The position numbers were made by a program, and so were the translations under genes. Under the pieces are notes generated by a model. That model did not search any database. It saw only the letters and a list, made by a program, of their open reading frames with translations, and was not told where the DNA came from. Below, piece after piece: positions 1-6,421 of a stretch of DNA of 10,941 nt (its first letter is position 1; every line of letters starts with the position of its first letter). The stretch lies in NCBI GenBank assembly GCA_029945495.1, contig JAQSCR010000386.1, positions 16,511 through 27,451 on the forward strand, written 5' to 3'. The DNA is from Pseudolabrys sp. (GTDB lineage: Bacteria; Pseudomonadota; Alphaproteobacteria; Rhizobiales; Xanthobacteraceae).

Positions 1-1255
1 TGCCGATGGCGTTGCGGCCGGACACCACGGCAACGCGGGCCGATACCGCGCTCATCGAGCGGGCGATGTCGTCGGCAAGGCCGATGACGCGCGACGACTT
101 GATGCCGGGCGCCGGTTCGAGTTCGTACAGCGTGACCACCGGGCCGGGGCGGGCATTGATGATTTCGCCGCGCACGCCGAAATCGCCGAGCACGCTTTCC
201 AGCGCGGTCGAATTGGCGTCAAGCACGTCCTTCGACAAGGTCGTGCGCTCCGATACTTTCTGCGCCGTGAGCAGATTGAGCGAGGGCAGCACGAAGCCTG
301 AGCCGGACTTGCGCGGCTTCGGCGTGGCGGCGGCGCGGCGGCGCGGCGCCGGCTCGGCTGCTTCCGCTTCGTCTTTGTATTCTTCCTCGTCGTCGTAGGC
401 TTCCGCGGCCGGCGCCATGCTGGGCGCCGCAACGCGGCCGAGATTATCGAAACGCGGTTCCTGACGCGGGCCCAGACGCGCGCCATTGGCCGCTGCCATT
501 GCCCCGGCAGGCAGCGGCTTGCGCACCGCGCCGCGAATCCAGCGGCCAAGACGCGCCTTCCAGCTCAGCAAGGCATGCACGATCATGCCGAGCCAGGGCG
601 AGCCGCGGTCGGACTCGGCGTCCTCATCGGTTTCGTCGTCGTCGATATCGTCGAGCACCGGCTTGGCCGGTTTGGCCTCAAGTTTCGGCCAGCGCAGGCC
701 GGAAGCGATCGCCAAAGTCACGGCGGTGGCCAGGCCGAAGATGATGGCCAGTACGGTCAGCGGCAGGCCGCCGAGCGGGCCGCGCAAGAGCATCGCCGGC
801 AGCATCAGGATGCCGTCGCCGCAGGCACCGCCGAGACCGGTCGGCAACGGCCAGGAGCCGATGCGCGGCAATGTCGAGGCGAAGGCTGCGGCCAGGAAGG
901 TGGCGGCGATCCAGACCAGGTTGCGCCATTTCTCGCCGAGCGGGCGGTGCGACAGCAGCCGCCAGCCGAGCAGCGCTTCCGGCAACAGCAGCAGCACGCT
1001 GGCCAGGCCCAGCAACTGCATCGCCAGATCGGAGAAGATGGCGCCGGGGAAGCCGAGCAGGTTCTTGATCGGCGTCTGGGTGGCGTGGCTCAGCGAAGGA
1101 TCCTGCACCGACCACGTGGCGAGCGCGATCACGCCGAGCAGCGCGCAGGTGATCAGCGCCAGCCCGGCCAGTTCGCTCAAACGGCGTCGCATGATGTCGC
1201 GGAAATGATCCGTGACGAAAGCGACGACGTCGAGATTGCGGTCGGATGAAGCCAT
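1..1255 (-). CDS. ftsK: DNA translocase FtsK, N-terminal part (cut by window edge)
   Basis: FtsK anchors at the division septum and pumps DNA to clear and resolve sister chromosomes. Only residues 1-418 are visible; the ATPase motor and gamma domain lie beyond base 1. The reading frame starts at ATG 1255 (MASSDRN) and stays open to the edge. About four hydrophobic segments are seen near residues 28-48, 77-97, 110-128 and 165-185, matching the FtsK 4TM domain, with family text such as NLLGFPGAIFSDL. An acidic, Pro/Ala/Arg-rich linker follows, with Asp/Glu clusters near 198-217 and 284-299. From about residue 333 comes the FtsK alpha domain, recognisable by PGPVVTLYELEPAPGIKSS and VIGLADDIARSMSA. 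The gene starts 13 bp after the aminotransferase stop, so it is probably co-transcribed with it. No strong Shine-Dalgarno is visible; the start rests on the family N-terminus and on the preceding stop. Confidence 0.95.
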   Translation of the reverse strand, partial: MASSDRNLDVVAFVTDHFRDIMRRRLSELAGLALITCALLGVIALATWSVQDPSLSHATQTPIKNLLGFPGAIFSDLAMQLLGLASVLLLLPEALLGWRLLSHRPLGEKWRNLVWIAATFLAAAFASTLPRIGSWPLPTGLGGACGDGILMLPAMLLRGPLGGLPLTVLAIIFGLATAVTLAIASGLRWPKLEAKPAKPVLDDIDDDETDEDAESDRGSPWLGMIVHALLSWKARLGRWIRGAVRKPLPAGAMAAANGARLGPRQEPRFDNLGRVAAPSMAPAAEAYDDEEEYKDEAEAAEPAPRRRAAATPKPRKSGSGFVLPSLNLLTAQKVSERTTLSKDVLDANSTALESVLGDFGVRGEIINARPGPVVTLYELEPAPGIKSSRVIGLADDIARSMSAVSARVAVVSGRNAIG

Positions 1256-1268
1256 GCGTTTTATACCG

Positions 1269-2480
1269 TCATCCTAAAACTGCGACGAGACGATGCAGTG
1301 CTTCAGCAGTAGTCGCGGCGTCCTGCACCATGGCGACGCGGATGTAGTCGGCGCCGGGGTTGGAGCCATCGGCCTGCTCGCGCGCCAGATAGCGGCCCGG
1401 CACGACGCGCACGCCGGCTTCCGCCCACAGGCGCTTGGTCACGATTTCGCTGCCGCCGAATTTCGATACGTCGAGCCAGAGAAAAAATCCACCGGCCGGC
1501 CGCTTGTAGCCGTAGCGGTCGCCGATGATCTGATCGGCGAGGTCGAACTTGGCGTTGTAGAGCTCGCGATTCTTCTCGACATGCATCTCGTCGTTATATG
1601 CAGCGACCGCGACGTGCTGCATCGGCGTCGGCACCTGCGGCGCCGCGACATTGCGCAGCTCGAGAAAGGCGGCGAGAAAATTCTTGTCGCCGGCGGCAAA
1701 GCCGACGCGCAGGCCGGGCAGGTTCGACCGCTTCGACAGCGAATGAAACACCACGGTGTTGGGGAAGCCTTCGCCGGACGCTTCCAGCATGCCGGCCGGT
1801 TTATCCTTGCTGTAGATCTCGCCGTAGCATTCGTCGGCAAACACCAGAAAGCCGAAACGGCGCGACAGCGCGGCCAGCCGGTCGAGATAATCGCGCGATG
1901 CGACGGCGCCTTGCGGGTTCGACGGCGAGGCCAGATAGAAGGCGACGGTGCGCTTCAAGAGCGCCTCGTCGAGCGCGCCGAGATCGGGCAGGAAGCCGCT
2001 TTCGCGCGTCGCCGGCAGATAGACCGGTTCGCAATCGGCGGCGAGCGCGCCGGCGCTATAGGCGGCGTAGAACGGATTGGGGATCAGCACCGCCGGCGTT
2101 CCAGCGCGGCCGCCGACAAAGCGCCTGGCGGCGAGCGCGCCGAGGAACAGACCCTCGCGCGTGCCGTTGAGCACCAACACTTCGGTTTCCGGATCGAGCG
2201 GCTTGGCGAGTTTGTAGCGGCGGCCGAGCCAGGCGGCGACCGCCTTGCGGAACGGCTCGACGCCTTTGTTGGCCGGATAGCGGCCGAATTCGGCAAGATG
2301 CGACGCCAGCACCGGGCCGACGAAATCGGGGATCGCGTGCTGCGGCTCGCCGACCGACAGGTTGATCGCCGGCTTGCCCGGTGTGAGGCCGGCAATGAGA
2401 TCGGTCAGCCGCACGAAGGGCGAGCGGCTGCTTTCGGCCGCTGCCTGGGAGGACGTTTGGGCTTTGCGCTGGACGGTCAT
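1269..2480 (-). CDS. dapC: PLP-dependent aminotransferase, DapC-like (N-succinyldiaminopimelate aminotransferase)
   Basis: This is a fold-type I PLP aminotransferase, cytosolic, most like DapC, which converts N-succinyl-2-amino-6-ketopimelate to N-succinyl-LL-diaminopimelate in lysine and peptidoglycan precursor synthesis. Family text is seen throughout: NLSVGEPQHAIPDFV, LNGTREGLF, PNPFYAAYSAGAL, SGFLPDL, ADECYGEIY, FHSLSKRSNLPGLRVGF and PGRYLAREQADGSNPGADY. The PLP-binding lysine is the K of SLSKRSN (K250 counted from the chosen start), and the substrate-carboxylate arginine is in YIRVAM. The start is uncertain: in-frame ATGs lie at 2522, 2507, 2495, 2489, 2483 and 2480, with a GTG at 2531, and none has a clear Shine-Dalgarno. 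ATG 2480 (MTVQRKAQ, 403 aa) is chosen because homology begins only near SRSPFVRL. The fold is certain; the exact substrate is inferred, and another amino acid specificity is possible. Confidence 0.85.
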   Translation of the reverse strand: MTVQRKAQTSSQAAAESSRSPFVRLTDLIAGLTPGKPAINLSVGEPQHAIPDFVGPVLASHLAEFGRYPANKGVEPFRKAVAAWLGRRYKLAKPLDPETEVLVLNGTREGLFLGALAARRFVGGRAGTPAVLIPNPFYAAYSAGALAADCEPVYLPATRESGFLPDLGALDEALLKRTVAFYLASPSNPQGAVASRDYLDRLAALSRRFGFLVFADECYGEIYSKDKPAGMLEASGEGFPNTVVFHSLSKRSNLPGLRVGFAAGDKNFLAAFLELRNVAAPQVPTPMQHVAVAAYNDEMHVEKNRELYNAKFDLADQIIGDRYGYKRPAGGFFLWLDVSKFGGSEIVTKRLWAEAGVRVVPGRYLAREQADGSNPGADYIRVAMVQDAATTAEALHRLVAVLG

Positions 2481-2561
2481 CATTGGCATTGGCATTGGCT
2501 TCGGCATTGAAGGCTTGGGCATTAGGCACACCGGCGGGGTGGTTGGCGCGCGATCTCACCG

Positions 2562-2605
2562 GATGCCGGCTCCCGGCATCAGGGATCGCGCGGGGAAGCC
2601 CCGCG
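2562..2605 (-). promoter_or_regulatory. Two tandem perfect stem-loops in the dapC leader
   Basis: Two adjacent exact inverted repeats are seen. GATGCCGG-CTC-CCGGCATC (2562-2580) has an 8-bp stem and CGCGGGG-AAG-CCCCGCG (2589-2605) a 7-bp stem, both with 3-nt loops and separated by 8 nt. If transcription starts near 2616 as predicted, both fold in the 5' untranslated RNA before the start codon. Neither is followed by a T-run on the minus strand, so they do not look like an intrinsic terminator. A role in mRNA stability or translation control is inference. Confidence 0.45.
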
Positions 2606-2622
2606 GCACAAGGGTGAAGCAC

Positions 2623-2655
2623 ATTAGAAGGGGCGAGGTTAAGACCCGATTAACC
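2623..2655 (-). promoter_or_regulatory. Predicted CtrA-type promoter for dapC-ftsK
   Basis: The dyad GGTTAA-GACCCGA-TTAACC (2637-2655) matches the CtrA response-regulator consensus TTAA-N7-TTAAC exactly on both strands. On the minus strand a -10-like hexamer TCTAAT follows at 2628-2623. This places the box over the expected -35 region, as in CtrA-activated alphaproteobacterial promoters. The implied transcription start is near 2616. The motif match is seen directly; CtrA binding is inferred. Confidence 0.55.
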
Positions 2656-2703
2656 ATCGGGGGGCCGGGGCCTGAAAGTCCGGCCATCCCTATTTTTAGG
2701 GGC

Positions 2704-2746
2704 CCAAAATAAGAGAGGCCCCCGGCTCTTGCGAACCGAGGGCCTC
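2704..2746 (-). terminator. Rho-independent terminator of the distal amtB
   Basis: On the minus strand, 84 nt after the amtB stop, the arms GAGGCCC and GGGCCTC (2715-2746) form a stem extended inwards by an imperfect CTCGGTTC/GAGCCGG pairing. The tract CTCTTATTTT follows. Position and T-rich tail fit an intrinsic terminator for the glnK-amtB transcript, insulating dapC-ftsK from it. Confidence 0.75.
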
Positions 2747-2830
2747 AACGGAAGGGACAGTGCCGGGTTTCCGCCCCTACCGCTAGCCAGTGGGCGCACG
2801 GTCTGGATAAGACCGTACGCCGAGTTGCGG

Positions 2831-4270
2831 TTACGGGATCACTTCGCCGTGGAGCGCGATGTCGAGACCGTCGCGTTCCGCTTCTTCGCTGACCCGCAGG
2901 CCGATCACCATCTTGATCACCATCAGGATGACGAAGGTGGCGATCGCGTCGTAGATCAGCGTGCCGAGGATACCGTAGACTTGGATCATGACCTGGCCGG
3001 CATTGCCGTCGACCAGACCGCTGCCCAGCGCGTTGATCGCCTTCTTGGCGAACACGCCGGTCAGCAAGGCACCGATGATGCCGCCGATCGCATGCACGCC
3101 GAAGGCGTCCAGACTGTCGTCGTAACCAAACATGTGCTTGAGGCTGGTGGCGCCCCAGTAGCAGCCGATGCCGGCGGCGACGCCGATGACGAGCGCGCCG
3201 ACCGGATCGACGAAGCCCGAGGCCGGGGTGATCGCCACAAGGCCGGCGACGGCGCCCGAGCAGATGCCGAGGATCGAAGGCTTGCCCTTGAGCGCCCATT
3301 CCACGAACATCCACGAAAGCGCCGCGGTGCCGGTGGCGATCTGCGTCACGGCCATCGCCATGCCGGCGGTGCCGTTGGCGGCAACAGCCGAACCGGCGTT
3401 GAAGCCGAACCAGCCGACCCACAGCAGCGAAGCGCCGATCATGGTGTAGACGAGGTTGTGCGGCGCCATGTTCTCGGTGCCGAGACCTTTGCGCTTGCCG
3501 AGCACCAGCGCGCACACCAAGCCAGCAACGCCCGCGTTGATGTGAACGACCGTGCCGCCGGCGAAGTCGAGCACGCCGAGGCCGCCGAGCCAGCCACCGC
3601 CCCACACCCAGTGGGCGATCGGCGAGTAGACGATGAGCGACCACAGACCCATGAACCACATCATGGCCGAGAACTTCATGCGGTCAGCAAACGCACCGCA
3701 GATCAGCGCCGGCGTGATGATGGCGAAGGTCATCTGGAAGCACATGAACACCGATTCGGGGATCGTCGCCGCCAGCGCGTTCACGTTGTCGGCGCCCATA
3801 CCGATCAGCAGGAATCGCGAATTGCCGCCGAGATACGAGCCGCCTTCGGTGAAGGCCCAGCTGTAGCCGATGACCATCCACAAGACGGTGACCAGCGCTG
3901 TGATGGCGAAGCTCTGCATCACCGTGGCCAGCACGTTTTTCTTGCGGACCATGCCGCCGTAGAACAACGCCAGACCGGGGATGGTCATCATCAGCACGAG
4001 TGCGACCGAGGTCAGCATCCAGGCTGTGTCGCCTGAGTCCGTCTTACAGGCGCTCAGGATCGGCGGCTTGGCGGTCGCGTCGCACGCCGGCAACGGAGCA
4101 GCGGCCGGCGCAGGCGCCGCTTCGGCGGCGGGAGCGGCAGCCGGCGCAGCGGCGGGTGGCGGGGTCTGCGCGAACGCTGCGTCATACACCGCTACGCTCA
4201 GAAACAGTCCGAGCAAAATCCCGAAGCAAAGACTCAGTAGTCCTGCCCGGGAAGGTTTCTTCAACGTCAT
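2831..4270 (-). CDS. amtB: Ammonium channel AmtB, with Ala/Pro-rich N-terminal extension
   Basis: This inner-membrane Amt/Rh-family channel conducts ammonium and is gated by GlnK. The protein has 479 aa. A hydrophobic signal segment (about residues 10-34, ending AAFAQ) precedes an Ala/Pro-rich stretch (36-62) and Cys63/Cys75. The Amt core starts near GDTAWML (80-86). Core signatures are GLALFYGGMVRKKNVL, AHWVWGGG, the pore histidines H243 (VVHINAG) and H393 (GVHAIGG) corresponding to E. coli H168 and H318, GWFGFNAGSA, and a C-terminal GLDIALHGE that typically contacts GlnK. The start ATG at 4270 is supported by AGGAG at 4282-4278. It lies 38 nt after the upstream glnK stop, forming one operon. 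The N-terminal extension is longer than in the second AmtB of this window. Confidence 0.97.
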   Translation of the reverse strand: MTLKKPSRAGLLSLCFGILLGLFLSVAVYDAAFAQTPPPAAAPAAAPAAEAAPAPAAAPLPACDATAKPPILSACKTDSGDTAWMLTSVALVLMMTIPGLALFYGGMVRKKNVLATVMQSFAITALVTVLWMVIGYSWAFTEGGSYLGGNSRFLLIGMGADNVNALAATIPESVFMCFQMTFAIITPALICGAFADRMKFSAMMWFMGLWSLIVYSPIAHWVWGGGWLGGLGVLDFAGGTVVHINAGVAGLVCALVLGKRKGLGTENMAPHNLVYTMIGASLLWVGWFGFNAGSAVAANGTAGMAMAVTQIATGTAALSWMFVEWALKGKPSILGICSGAVAGLVAITPASGFVDPVGALVIGVAAGIGCYWGATSLKHMFGYDDSLDAFGVHAIGGIIGALLTGVFAKKAINALGSGLVDGNAGQVMIQVYGILGTLIYDAIATFVILMVIKMVIGLRVSEEAERDGLDIALHGEVIP

Positions 4271-4308
4271 GGTCTAACTCCTGTCGGTAATGTTTGCGGT
4301 GCGGATTA

Positions 4309-4647
4309 CTAGAGGGCCGCTGCGTCGGTCTCGCCGGTGCGGATGCGCACGGCGCTGTCCAGCCCGAAGACGAAAATCTTTCCGTCGCCGATCTGTCCGG
4401 TCTTGGCGGCGCCGGTAATGGCGCCGATGACTTTGTCGACCTGGTTCGCAGCCACTGCGACCTCCACCTTGACCTTGGGGAGGAAGCTCACCGCGTATTC
4501 GGCCCCACGGTAGATTTCCGTGTGACCCTTTTGACGTCCGTAACCCTTGACCTCAGTGACGGTCAGACCCTGGACGCCGATTGAAGTCAAAGCGTCTCGG
4601 ACCTCGTCGAGTTTGAAAGGTTTAATGATGGCCATGACGATTTTCAT
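4309..4647 (-). CDS. glnK: PII signal-transduction protein GlnK (distal copy)
   Basis: This 112-aa cytosolic PII trimer subunit senses 2-oxoglutarate and ATP/ADP and blocks AmtB when nitrogen is plentiful; it is usually uridylylated by GlnD. The sequence has the full family length. It begins MKIVMAIIKPFKLDEVRD, the T-loop reads KGHTEIYRGAEY with uridylylation site Tyr51, Q39 and K40 are kept, and the C-terminal GDGKIFV and VRIRTGE nucleotide-binding motifs are intact. It is the first gene of a pair with the amtB 38 nt downstream. GGGGATCG precedes the ATG as a likely ribosome site. A sigma-54-like element at 4754-4768 suggests nitrogen control. GlnB is an alternative name, but linkage to amtB favours GlnK. 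Confidence 0.96.
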   Translation of the reverse strand: MKIVMAIIKPFKLDEVRDALTSIGVQGLTVTEVKGYGRQKGHTEIYRGAEYAVSFLPKVKVEVAVAANQVDKVIGAITGAAKTGQIGDGKIFVFGLDSAVRIRTGETDAAAL

Positions 4648-4753
4648 GGATTTCGATCCCCGCTTGAGCCCGTTTTAACTTTACGCAGTGCGGGCGGTTT
4701 CACTGAGCCGGGCCCTCGAAGCACGCTTCGCAGGCATGACCGCAGAGATAGAA

Positions 4754-4768
4754 TCAAACGCCGTGCCA
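4754..4768 (-). promoter_or_regulatory. Sigma-54-like promoter element upstream of distal glnK
   Basis: On the minus strand the sequence TGGCACGGCGTTTGA fits TGGCACG-N4-TTGC at every conserved position except the last, where A replaces the nearly invariant C of the -12 GC. Transcription would start near 4742, leaving a leader of about 95 nt. glnK-amtB operons are classic RpoN/NtrC targets, so context supports the call, but the -12 mismatch and the lack of a clear NtrC site keep it tentative. Confidence 0.4.
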
Positions 4769-4936
4769 GATGGCCGGTGAGGCGCTATCCTGCTGATTCG
4801 ATGGACTAAAGTCGGAGGGGCCGGCGCGGGTCCAAATACCGCCGCTTAGCCGCGCCCAATTGTGCGCCAAGCCCTAAACGGGCTGCATAAAAAATAATCA
4901 GTGGTTCCGGCCCATAAAATCGAGCCGGCCGGCAGC

Positions 4937-4969
4937 GTCCCGGCCCGGCTTTTTGCGCCGGCCCGGGAC
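4937..4969. terminator. Long GC-rich hairpin after the proximal amtB
   Basis: Two 13-nt arms pair at 12 of 13 positions around a 7-nt loop (arms 4937-4949 and 4957-4969). The hairpin lies downstream of the amtB stop at 5037, so it probably ends or stalls that transcript. On the minus strand the next T-run comes 12 nt later, a poor intrinsic tail; on the plus strand GTTTTGCTTT follows almost directly. Confidence 0.55.
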
Positions 4970-4974
4970 CGTTT

Positions 4975-5055
4975 TGCTTTGGCTATTTCAGGGCTTCGCC
5001 CTGCTTTGGCTATTTTAGGGCTTCGCCCTGCTTGGGCTATTGCAGGGCTTCGCCG
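4975..5055 (-). repeat. Three 27-bp tandem repeats across the amtB stop codon
   Basis: Three head-to-tail 27-bp units lie at 4975-5001, 5002-5028 and 5029-5055. The first two differ at one base; the third, which carries the real 3' end of amtB, differs from the first at four. The unit length is nine codons, so each copy repeats GEAL-(Q/K)-TAG-PKQ in the amtB frame. Each unit also contains an AGGGC-GAA-GCCCT-type stem-loop (imperfect in the third). The pattern looks like two extra copies of the gene end arising by tandem duplication. Confidence 0.85.
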
Positions 5056-6380
5056 TGCTGGCTGACATCGAGACCCATGATCTCGTCCTCGTGACGCACG
5101 CGCAGCGGCACCATCATGCCGACCACCTTGAGGATGACGAAGGTCATGCCGCCCGACCAGATGAGCGTGACGCCGATGCCGTAGAACTGTGCCAGCAGCT
5201 GCTGCGCATTGCCCTCGAGCAGGCCAGAGATGCCGCCGGGGATTTCCGCGCTCGCCGACAGCGCGCCGACCGCGAACACGCCGGCGAATATCGTGCCGAT
5301 CAGGCCGCCGATGCCATGCACGCCGAAGACGTCGAGCGAATCGTCGTACTGCAGTTTGTGCTTGAGCCAGGTGCAGGCCCAGAAGCAGACGCCGCCGGCG
5401 ATCACGCCGATCAGCACGCCCTGCATCGGCATGACGAAGCCCGACGCCGGCGTGATAGTGCCGAGACCGGCGACCGCGCCAGAGATAATGCCGAGCACCG
5501 ACGGCTTGCCGCGCGTCCACCACTCCAGCGCCATCCAGGTGAAGGCGCCGGCGCTGGCGGCGAGATGCGTGGCGACGATCGCCATCACCGCGCGCGAATT
5601 GGCGCCGAGCGCCGAGCCGCCGTTGAATCCCATCCAGCCGACCCACAGCAGGCCGGTGCCGATCACCGCCAACGACAGATCATGCGGCGACAGGTTCTCG
5701 CTGCCGTAGCCGCGCCGTTTGCCGATGACGATCGCGGCGACCAGACCGGCGATGCCGGCATTGAGATGCACCACCAGGCCGCCGGCGAAATCGATGACGC
5801 CATGAGTGCCGAGGAAGCCGCCGCCCCAGACCCAATGCGCAATCGGCACATAGACCAGGAACAGCCAGAAAGTGCTGAACCAGAGAAACGCCGAGAAGCG
5901 CAGACGGTCCGCCACCGAGCCCGCCACCAGCGCCACCGTGATGACCGCGAAGGTCATCTGGTACAGCATGAACAGGCATTCCGGGATGTTCTTGGCCAAA
6001 GGCGAGACCGCGTCGAGCGTGATGCCGTTGAGGAACAGCCGGTCGAGCGTGCCGATATAGGCACCGTCGCCGGTGAAGGTGAGGCTATAGCCGGCGACCG
6101 CCCACAGGATCGATACGAGGAACGTCGCAGCCATCGATTGCGCCATGGTGGCGAGCACGTTCTTCTTGCGCACCATGCCGGCATAAAACAATGCGAGGCC
6201 GGGAACGGTCATCATCAGCACCAGGCCGGTGGCGGCGATCATCCAGGCGGTGTCGGCTTTGTCGATCGTTGATGCGGGCGCGGCGGTTTGTGCGAATGCT
6301 GCCGAACTCGTCAGCGTCGCGGCCAGCGCCGCCACGGACGCGGCGAGGCGCAAGGCGAGGCGGTTGTGCGCCTGTGTCAT
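5037..6380 (-). CDS. amtB: Ammonium channel AmtB (proximal copy)
   Basis: This inner-membrane Amt/Rh-family ammonium channel has 447 aa. A cleavable-type signal segment (residues 8-30, ending SSAAFAQ) leads within a few residues to the Amt core at DKADTAWMIAATG. Conserved features are GLALFYAGMVRKKNVL, AHWVWGGGFLG, pore histidines H205 (VVHLNAG) and H355 (GVHGIGG), GWMGFNGGSA, and the C-terminal GLDVSQHGEAL tail that GlnK usually contacts. The start ATG at 6380 is preceded by a GGGGGG ribosome site. It follows its glnK by 41 nt. It is clearly paralogous to the amtB at 2831-4270 but has a much shorter N-terminal region. Its last five codons and TAG stop are part of the 27-bp tandem repeat. Confidence 0.97.
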   Translation of the reverse strand: MTQAHNRLALRLAASVAALAATLTSSAAFAQTAAPASTIDKADTAWMIAATGLVLMMTVPGLALFYAGMVRKKNVLATMAQSMAATFLVSILWAVAGYSLTFTGDGAYIGTLDRLFLNGITLDAVSPLAKNIPECLFMLYQMTFAVITVALVAGSVADRLRFSAFLWFSTFWLFLVYVPIAHWVWGGGFLGTHGVIDFAGGLVVHLNAGIAGLVAAIVIGKRRGYGSENLSPHDLSLAVIGTGLLWVGWMGFNGGSALGANSRAVMAIVATHLAASAGAFTWMALEWWTRGKPSVLGIISGAVAGLGTITPASGFVMPMQGVLIGVIAGGVCFWACTWLKHKLQYDDSLDVFGVHGIGGLIGTIFAGVFAVGALSASAEIPGGISGLLEGNAQQLLAQFYGIGVTLIWSGGMTFVILKVVGMMVPLRVRHEDEIMGLDVSQHGEALQ

Positions 6381-6421
6381 TTCATTCCCCCCGGAATTTA
6401 TCGAACTGTTTTTGAAAGAAT

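Larger units (their letters stand above)
2484..2830. other. Gene-free regulatory stretch between amtB and dapC
   Basis: No convincing coding region lies here; reading frames on both strands are short or are extensions of neighbours. From right to left it holds the terminator hairpin of the upstream amtB, a small CCCTA/TAGGG hairpin (2688-2701), a GGCCGG/CCGGCC pair (2663-2685), a CtrA-like dyad with a -10 hexamer, and two perfect stem-loops in what would be the dapC leader. Confidence 0.7.
4648..5036. other. Gene-free spacer between the two glnK-amtB units
   Basis: About 390 bp without a supportable gene. From right to left on the minus strand it holds two extra copies of a 27-bp repeat, a long GC-rich hairpin, an AT-rich patch near 4890-4905 with a small AGCCC/GGGCT hairpin (4870-4884), a sigma-54-like element (4754-4768), and a palindrome CGAAGCACGCTTCG (4717-4730) in the predicted glnK leader. 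I looked for NtrC sites (TGCACC-N5-GGTGCA type) and found none that convinced. Confidence 0.6.

Noticed and set aside
1293..2510. 405-codon open frame on the plus strand opposite dapC
   Set aside because: Antisense shadow of an unmistakable aminotransferase; no start signal or family motif.
2729..4036. 435-codon open frame on the plus strand opposite amtB, very rich in His, Asp, Arg and Ala
   Set aside because: It is antisense to a clear amtB, matches no family and has the composition expected of the reverse frame of a GC-rich membrane-protein gene.
4770..4930. NtrC operator upstream of the distal glnK
   Set aside because: GCGC-containing dyads such as the one near 4854-4869 do not match TGCACC-N5-GGTGCA in sequence or spacing.
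4975..5055. Short regularly spaced repeats as a CRISPR array
   Set aside because: The units are directly abutting with no variable spacers, and no cas gene is present.
4846..5646. Minus-strand frame giving nine-residue repeats (RSPxIAxAG) through the tandem repeat
   Set aside because: The repeats come from the 27-bp DNA units read in the wrong frame; the rest is a frameshifted shadow of amtB with no family resemblance.
5040..6272. 410-codon open frame on the plus strand opposite the second amtB
   Set aside because: Same artefact as opposite the first amtB: the two antisense products look alike only because the sense genes are paralogues.
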